This document shows, piece by piece, positions 7,331-11,768 of a stretch of DNA of 11,768 bases. Both the position numbers and the translations under genes were made by a program. How positions within the stretch are numbered: position 1 is the first letter of the stretch; every line of letters starts with the position of its first letter. The DNA is from JANXSS01 sp043729515 (GTDB lineage: Bacteria; Pseudomonadota; Gammaproteobacteria; Burkholderiales; Burkholderiaceae_D): the NCBI GenBank assembly GCA_043729515.1, contig JAYTLK010000249.1:1-11768 (forward strand). The letters are read 5' to 3'. The notes under the pieces are model-generated. The model was not told where the DNA came from, made no database searches, and saw only the letters and a program-made list of their open reading frames with translations.

Positions 7331-7369
7331 TGTTTTAAAATAATACGACCGTTCTTTTACGGTATGATT
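7331..7369 (+). promoter_or_regulatory. Candidate promoter/operator upstream of the beta-oxidation gene
   Basis: This is the only clearly AT-rich patch in the intergenic region between livF and the hydratase/dehydrogenase gene. It contains TAAAAT (7336-7341), ACGACCGT (7345-7352, palindromic except at its two central bases), an inverted repeat ACCGT and ACGGT (7348-7352, 7359-7363) around TCTTTT, and a -10-like TATGAT (7363-7368). No convincing -35 box lies at the right distance, so the promoter could be activator-dependent or misread. Near-palindromes of the ACGNNCGT type recall operators of TetR-family regulators of acyl-CoA metabolism; that link is inference. Confidence 0.35.
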
Positions 7370-7417
7370 CCGGCTGCACCGGCAGTGCGCTGCGACCCGT
7401 TCAATCAAAGGATTTCC

Positions 7418-9496
7418 ATGACCGCTCAATATCAAGTCCACGGCGACGTCGCCGTCATCACGCTGAACAATCCGCCGGTCAACGGCCTCGGGCATGCGAC
7501 CCGCAGTGCCATCGTCGACGGCCTGCGCCAGGCGCAACAGGATGCGGCGGTCAAGGCAATCGTCATCACCGGCGCCGGCAAGGCGTTCTCGGGTGGCGCC
7601 GACATCAAGGAATTCAATTCGCCGAAGGCATTGGCCGAACCAACGCTGCACACCGTGATCGCCGCCGCCGAGCAATCCGACAAACCGGTGATCGCCGCCA
7701 TCCACACCGTCTGCATGGGCGGCGGGCTGGAGCTGGCGCTGGGATGTCACTACCGCGTCGCTTCCCCTGGTGCGCAGATCGCGCTGCCCGAAGTCAAGCT
7801 CGGCATCTTGCCGGGCGCCGGCGGCACACAGCGTCTGCCGCGTGTGGTCGGCCTGGAGATGGCGTTGAACATGATCGTCTCCGGCACCCCGGTGGCATCC
7901 GAAAAGCTGGCCAAGACCAAGCTCTTCGACCAGTTGGTCGAGGGTGATCTGATGACGGGCGCGCTGGCGTTCGCCGCCAAGGTCGCCGACACCCGTCCGC
8001 TGCCGAAGGTGCGCGACCTGAAAGTGGATTATCCGAATCACGAAGCCTTCCTGCAGTTTTCCCGCAACACCGTCAAGGCAATGGCTGGCCCATTCCCGGC
8101 GCCGTTGAAATGCGTGGATGCGGTCTCGGCATCGGTGACAAAAAAATTCGACGATGGCATCGCGTATGAGCGCGCTCTGTTCATCGACCTCGTGCAGACC
8201 ACCGAATCGAAAGCGCTGCGGCATGCCTTCTTTGGCGAACGCGCTGCCAGCAAGCTGCCCGACGTGCCTGCCGATACGCCAGTGCGCGACATCAAATCGG
8301 TGGCCATGATCGGCGCCGGTACCATGGGTGGCGGCATCGCGATGAATTTCCTGAATGCCGGCCTGCCGGTCACGCTGCTGGAGACCAAACAGGAAGCGCT
8401 CGACAAGGGCATGGCCACCATCCGCCGCAATTACGAAAACACGATGAAGAAGGGCAAGCTGACGCAGGAGAAATTCGACCAGCGTCTGGCGCTCTTGAAA
8501 GGCACGCTGTCGTACGAAGAAATCGGCCAGGCCGATCTGGTGATCGAAGCGGTCTTCGAAGACATGGGCGTGAAGGAAACCGTGTTCAAGAAGCTCGACG
8601 AAGTCATGAAGCCAGGCGCGATCCTGGCCTCGAACACCTCGACGCTAGATGTCGACCAGATTGCCGCCTTTACCAAACGGCCGCAGGACGTGGTCGGCAT
8701 GCATTTCTTCAGCCCGGCAAACGTGATGAAGCTGCTGGAAATCGTGCGCGGCAAGGCAACCGGTAAAGATGTGCTGGCCACCACCCTGGCGATCTCGAAG
8801 AAGATCAAGAAGACCGGCGTTGTCTCCGGTGTTTGCGATGGCTTCATCGGCAACCGCATGATCGAGCAATACAGCCGCCAGGCCGGCTTCCTGCTGGAGC
8901 AGGGCTGCCTGCCTGAACAGGTCGACAAGGCCATCGAAAAATTTGGCTTCGCGATGGGTCCGTTCCGCATGGGTGACCTGGCCGGCAACGACATCGGCTG
9001 GTACATCCGCAAGCGCCGTTACCTGGAAAAGCCAGAAGTCACGTATTCAAAAACCGCCGACCTGCTGTGCGAACTCGGCCGCTTCGGCCAGAAGACCGGC
9101 GCCGGCTGGTACGACTACAAGCCGGGCGACCGCAAGGCGTATCCGTCGCAGATCGTCAACGACATGATCATCAAGCATTCTGCCGATCTGGGCATCACCC
9201 GGGGCAAGGTCAGCGATGAGGAAATCGTCGAGCGGCTGGTGTATGCGATGGTCAACGAAGCCGCGCACATCCTGGAGGAAGGCATCGCCACCCGGGCGTC
9301 GGACATCGACATGGTCTACCTGACCGGGTATGGCTTCCCGCTGTTTCGCGGTGGTCCGATGTTCTATGCCGATACGGTCGGCCTGCCGAACGTCGTCATG
9401 GCAATGGAAAAATATGCCCGTGGTCCGCATGGCGAAGCTTGGAAGGTCGCGCCGCTGCTGGCCCGCCTGGCTGGCGAGGGCAAGACCTTCAACTGA
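7418..9496 (+). CDS. Multifunctional enoyl-CoA hydratase / 3-hydroxyacyl-CoA dehydrogenase (FadB/FadJ type)
   Basis: This 692-residue bifunctional beta-oxidation enzyme hydrates trans-2-enoyl-CoA to 3-hydroxyacyl-CoA and oxidises it to 3-ketoacyl-CoA with NAD+. ATG 7418 follows AAAGGA (7408-7412); the in-frame ATG at 7364 lies in the AT-rich promoter-like patch and lacks a ribosome site. The N-terminal crotonase domain (about 1-190) has the oxyanion-hole segments AFSGGADIKEF (56-66) and MGGGLELALG (100-109). It also has the acid/base pair E105 and E125, spaced 20 apart as in FadB, then LPGAGGTQRLPR. The Rossmann domain starts with GAGTMGGG (299-306). The dehydrogenase residues S408 and N406 (SNTSTL), H429 (MHFFSPA) and E441 are present, followed by the CDGFIGNRM C-terminal domain and its repeat. 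Both activities therefore look intact. No thiolase gene is in the window. The domain order fits FadJ/FadB and peroxisomal bifunctional enzymes, so I give no symbol. Confidence 0.94.
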   Translation: MTAQYQVHGDVAVITLNNPPVNGLGHATRSAIVDGLRQAQQDAAVKAIVITGAGKAFSGGADIKEFNSPKALAEPTLHTVIAAAEQSDKPVIAAIHTVCMGGGLELALGCHYRVASPGAQIALPEVKLGILPGAGGTQRLPRVVGLEMALNMIVSGTPVASEKLAKTKLFDQLVEGDLMTGALAFAAKVADTRPLPKVRDLKVDYPNHEAFLQFSRNTVKAMAGPFPAPLKCVDAVSASVTKKFDDGIAYERALFIDLVQTTESKALRHAFFGERAASKLPDVPADTPVRDIKSVAMIGAGTMGGGIAMNFLNAGLPVTLLETKQEALDKGMATIRRNYENTMKKGKLTQEKFDQRLALLKGTLSYEEIGQADLVIEAVFEDMGVKETVFKKLDEVMKPGAILASNTSTLDVDQIAAFTKRPQDVVGMHFFSPANVMKLLEIVRGKATGKDVLATTLAISKKIKKTGVVSGVCDGFIGNRMIEQYSRQAGFLLEQGCLPEQVDKAIEKFGFAMGPFRMGDLAGNDIGWYIRKRRYLEKPEVTYSKTADLLCELGRFGQKTGAGWYDYKPGDRKAYPSQIVNDMIIKHSADLGITRGKVSDEEIVERLVYAMVNEAAHILEEGIATRASDIDMVYLTGYGFPLFRGGPMFYADTVGLPNVVMAMEKYARGPHGEAWKVAPLLARLAGEGKTFN

Positions 9497-9502
9497 TGGC
9501 TC

Positions 9503-9522
9503 GGCGCGGCGCCTGCCGCGCC
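9503..9522. other. GC-rich stem-loop between convergent genes
   Basis: GGCGCGGC and GCCGCGCC form a perfect 8-bp stem with a 4-nt loop (GCCT), 6 nt after the stop of the hydratase/dehydrogenase gene and 15 nt before the stop of the opposing reductase gene. Neither strand has a T-run after it, so it is not a standard intrinsic terminator. A Rho-assisted or mRNA-end-protecting role shared by both convergent genes is possible. Confidence 0.4.
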
Positions 9523-9537
9523 TGACCGAAGCTGCGG

Positions 9538-10473
9538 CTACCAGTAATTCTCGGCCATGAAGTGGCCTGGCTGGGCCCGCCGCACCGGCAAGAAGCCGCG
9601 CAGTTGCAGCAGCCCGCGCATGTCATCGATCATCGCCGGATTGCCACACAGCAGGATGCGCGATGTTTCCGGTGACATTGCCAGCCCGGCTGCGGCTTCC
9701 AGCATGCCGGAAGCGAGCAGGGTGGTGATGCGGCCTTGAAGGCGCGCCAGGGCCGGCTGGTTGGCAGGGTCCGGCAGGCCATCCGGCGCGAGCGCGATTG
9801 CCGGCCTGGTTGACGGCAAGCTGGTTGATGTCATCCCCGATTGATTTACAGGCGCACTCACCGGCGCACTCACCGACTCACGTGTCGTTGCCTGCACCAC
9901 GTACAGTCGAGCGCAGTCGGTCCGTGTGGCTGCCTGCGCGGCCAGCGACGCCAACGTGGCCTGGTAGGCAAGCTCCCGACCATGCCGCACCCCGTGCACC
10001 AGCACCAGCTTGCCGAAACGCCGCCATACGGCCGGGTCGCGCAGCAATGCGATGTAGGGACCCAGTCCGGTCCCTGTCGCCAGCATCCAGAGGTCGTCTC
10101 CTCCGGTGAAACGGTCGATCGTCAAAAAGCCGTTCGGCACCTTGTCGAGCAGGATCGGATCACCCCGCTTGAGTTGCCGTACGGCGCTGGTGAACGCCCC
10201 ATCCGGCACCGCAATGCCGTAATACTCCAGCTGGGTGTCGGCAGTGGCCGAAGTGATCGAGTAGGCGCGCCAGAGGACATCGAACGGCGCCTGCTGGCGC
10301 ACCGCTCCTGCGCTGCCGTCGAGCGGCGGCGCCGGCAATCCCAGCCTAGAAAATTGTCCTGGCGTAAAACGATAATCCGGCGGACGGCTGATGGTCAGGC
10401 AAAACAGGACATCGGTCCACCAGTCGATGGAAAGAACCGTTTCCCTGGTCGATTTGTCAGTAGGCGCGAGCAT
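9538..10473 (-). CDS. fpr: Ferredoxin/flavodoxin-NADP(+) reductase with inserted segments
   Basis: This 311-residue FAD enzyme transfers electrons between NADPH and ferredoxin or flavodoxin in the cytoplasm. ATG 10473 is the first usual start codon after an in-frame stop, although no strong ribosome site precedes it. Family marks are FTPGQF (36-41), the FAD-binding RAYSITSA (69-76), GIAVPDGAFT (86-95), NADP-site ATGTGLGPY (132-140), VHGVRHGRELAY (159-170), LCGNPAMIDD (275-284), and a C-terminal tail ending ENYW, where an aromatic residue stacks on the flavin. Usual bacterial length is near 255-260. The extra length comes from about 18 residues at 48-66 and about 40 low-complexity Ser/Pro/Thr/Ala residues at 200-240. 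The latter contains a tandem SAPV repeat. Both lie between conserved blocks, so activity may be kept. It is convergent with the upstream operon and shows no functional link to it. Confidence 0.9.
   Translation of the reverse strand: MLAPTDKSTRETVLSIDWWTDVLFCLTISRPPDYRFTPGQFSRLGLPAPPLDGSAGAVRQQAPFDVLWRAYSITSATADTQLEYYGIAVPDGAFTSAVRQLKRGDPILLDKVPNGFLTIDRFTGGDDLWMLATGTGLGPYIALLRDPAVWRRFGKLVLVHGVRHGRELAYQATLASLAAQAATRTDCARLYVVQATTRESVSAPVSAPVNQSGMTSTSLPSTRPAIALAPDGLPDPANQPALARLQGRITTLLASGMLEAAAGLAMSPETSRILLCGNPAMIDDMRGLLQLRGFLPVRRAQPGHFMAENYW
9851..9874. repeat. Two perfect tandem copies of a 12-bp unit inside the reductase gene
   Basis: GGCGCACTCACC occurs twice back to back (9851-9862, 9863-9874), followed by the partial GACTCAC. 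The unit length is a multiple of three, so it keeps the reading frame and encodes the SAPV-SAPV part of the reductase's inserted segment on the minus strand. Slipped-strand expansion is the simplest origin. Confidence 0.85.
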
Positions 10474-10535
10474 GGCTGCTGTTGGCTGGAAAGATGATGG
10501 CGGTGGGGCGGCAAGACATGGACATCAGTGATCGG

Positions 10536-10593
10536 AAAAACGCATCTTCTTCGATTCGCGCCGCCGACAAAGGTGCCGTTTGGAGGAGGATGC
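10536..10593 (-). terminator. Candidate terminator after the cardiolipin synthase-like gene
   Basis: Read on the minus strand just after the stop of the phospholipase D-type gene, GCATCCTCCTC (10593-10583) can pair with GAAGAAGATGC (10552-10542) in 9 of 11 positions, followed by GTTTTT (T-run 10540-10536). The T-run placement is right for an intrinsic terminator. However, the loop is about 30 nt and the stem has two C-A mismatches, so strength is doubtful. If it works, it separates this gene from the reductase gene downstream. Confidence 0.3.
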
Positions 10594-10596
10594 CGC

Positions 10597-11768
10597 TCAC
10601 AGCCAATATTCAAAATTACGTGCTGCCCATTCCTTCATCCGCTGTACCGGCGAGCGGGAATTCCACACTTCCGGCGTCATCTCGACAGAGTTCTTCAGGT
10701 CCTCCGCGAAAGCGCCTTCCATCGTGGCGCCGAACTCGCTTCCCAGAATCACGAGGTTGGCCTCGCGGTTATGAAGAAAACTACGTACATCGAGATTGGC
10801 CGACCCGATGGTCGACCATGTGTGATCGATGACGCCTGTCTTGGCATGCAATACCGAAGCCTTGAGTTCGAAAATACGCACGCCCGATTCCAGCAGGTCG
10901 GCATAAAAGGATTGGCCGGCTTGCTTGACCATTCCAGCGTCGGAAATGCTCGGAAAGATGATCTTGACGTCGACACCACGCCGCGCCGCCGCAGTGATTG
11001 CTTCCAAAAACTGGACATCAGGCGCGAAATAAGCCGCAGTCAGATGAATCGACTGGCGCGCTTCCTGGATCGCGAGCACGTAGGCCTTGTAGATCGGCGC
11101 CTGGCTATCCGGCAGGCTGCCCAATACGCGCACCAGCTTGTCGCCGACATCGGGCAGTGGCGGAAAATATTCGCGGTCGGCAATTTCGCCTTCTTTCTGG
11201 CTGGCCCAGCCATCGAGGAACAACAACTGCAGCGATGCGACAGCCGGACCTTCGATCTGGATGTGGGTGTCACGCCAGCCCGGCTCGCCTCCCGCCCTGC
11301 TGCCGGAACGGAACAACGAACTACGCGCGTAGTTCTCTGAAATGTTGACGCCGCCGGTGAACCCGATCCGACCGTCGACCACCAGAATCTTGCGGTGATC
11401 CCGGTTGTTCAAGGTCCAGCTGCCGATGCGTTTCAAGGGATTGATCGGATTGAATTCGATGAGCTTGATGCCAGCTGCGCGCATCTCGTCAAAAAAAGCC
11501 GCAGGTGTGCCGAGCGAACCGATGCTGTCGTACATGATGTTGACCTGCACGCCCGCCATCTGTTTTTCGATCAGCAATTTCTGGAACTGCTGGCCGAGTT
11601 CATCCTGATCGAAGATATAGGTCTCGAGATTGATGTTGTCCTGTGCGCCTTTCATTGCCGCCAGCATGGCACCCATGGCCTGCGGTCCATCGAAAAGCAG
11701 GGTAGTGCGGTTGCCACCGATGAGCGGGCTGCCGGTTGCCGCTTCTTCCATCGCAGCCAGCTTGACCG
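10597..11768 (-). CDS. cls: Cardiolipin synthase-like phospholipase D protein; 5' end outside window
   Basis: This enzyme family joins phospholipids to make cardiolipin at the inner membrane through a phosphatidyl-histidine intermediate. The frame is open from the right edge; an in-frame ATG at 11751 exists but coding-like sequence (VKLAA) continues upstream of it, so the true start is probably beyond the window. At least 389 residues are present. Counting from that ATG, both HKD motifs are complete: H119, K121 and D126 in NNRDHRKILVVDG followed by FTGG, and H302, K304 and D309 in LHAKTGVID followed by GSANLD. The spacing of 183 between the two His is close to that of ClsA-type enzymes. The segment LIGGNRTTLLFDGP and NLETYIFDQDELG are also typical. 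Any N-terminal membrane helices would be outside the window. Another PLD-family role cannot be excluded, but cardiolipin synthase is the best fit. Confidence 0.88.
   Translation of the reverse strand, partial: VKLAAMEEAATGSPLIGGNRTTLLFDGPQAMGAMLAAMKGAQDNINLETYIFDQDELGQQFQKLLIEKQMAGVQVNIMYDSIGSLGTPAAFFDEMRAAGIKLIEFNPINPLKRIGSWTLNNRDHRKILVVDGRIGFTGGVNISENYARSSLFRSGSRAGGEPGWRDTHIQIEGPAVASLQLLFLDGWASQKEGEIADREYFPPLPDVGDKLVRVLGSLPDSQAPIYKAYVLAIQEARQSIHLTAAYFAPDVQFLEAITAAARRGVDVKIIFPSISDAGMVKQAGQSFYADLLESGVRIFELKASVLHAKTGVIDHTWSTIGSANLDVRSFLHNREANLVILGSEFGATMEGAFAEDLKNSVEMTPEVWNSRSPVQRMKEWAARNFEYWL

Noticed and set aside
7301..8224. A 307-codon open frame on the minus strand opposite the hydratase domain
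   Set aside because: It is compositionally odd with no domain motif and covers the active-site segments of a clear crotonase-family protein; it is a shadow of codon bias.
9503..9522. Bidirectional intrinsic terminator between convergent genes
   Set aside because: The 8-bp stem is perfect, but there is no T-run on either strand. I kept it only as a stem-loop, not as a terminator.
9851..9880. Possible CRISPR or attachment-site repeat
   Set aside because: There are only two abutting 12-bp units with no spacers, lying in frame inside a gene; no integrase or cas gene is present.
9841..10497. A 218-codon plus-strand open frame opposite the reductase
   Set aside because: It is Arg/His/Pro-rich with no motif and opposes a protein with all FNR-family motifs.

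Overview
The window is a GC-rich stretch (roughly 60% by eye) of tightly packed bacterial chromosome. The protein families and their wording at key motifs suggest a betaproteobacterium of the order Burkholderiales. Oxalobacteraceae is a reasonable guess, but no rRNA or marker gene here settles it. There is no tRNA, rRNA, CRISPR array, insertion sequence or phage gene, and no gene-free stretch longer than about 300 bases.

Region 1 (1-7278, all on +) is one apparent catabolic and uptake operon. It opens with the C-terminal part of a fatty-acyl-CoA synthetase. Two tandem, closely related periplasmic binding proteins of the branched-chain amino acid (HAAT/Liv) type follow. Then come two permeases (LivH- and LivM-like) and two ATPases (LivG- and LivF-like). 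The last four genes are packed with a 4-nt gap or ATGA overlaps. A stem-loop lies between the second binding protein and livH, which starts with TTG. The five-component transporter would bring a carboxylate-type substrate into the cell, and the ligase would attach CoA to it.

Region 2 (7279-9496, +) is a short intergenic region with AT-rich promoter/operator-like sequence, then a multifunctional enoyl-CoA hydratase/3-hydroxyacyl-CoA dehydrogenase. This gives a plausible route of import, CoA activation and beta-oxidation. It also makes a fatty or other organic acid at least as likely a substrate as an amino acid.

Region 3 (9538-11768, -) is convergent with the first block. It holds a ferredoxin/flavodoxin-NADP reductase and, at the right edge, a cardiolipin synthase-like phospholipase D protein whose 5' end is outside the window. 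These look like housekeeping genes unrelated to the transporter.

No wholly new system is visible. The most interesting point is the pair of ATPases. LivF has Arg in place of the Walker A Lys, and LivG has a non-consensus signature motif. If they pair as a heterodimer, both defects fall in the same composite ATP site, so the transporter should have one canonical and one degenerate site. Other points are focused divergence between the duplicated binding proteins, a long two-helix C-terminal extension on LivM, and a repeat-containing insertion in the NADP reductase.
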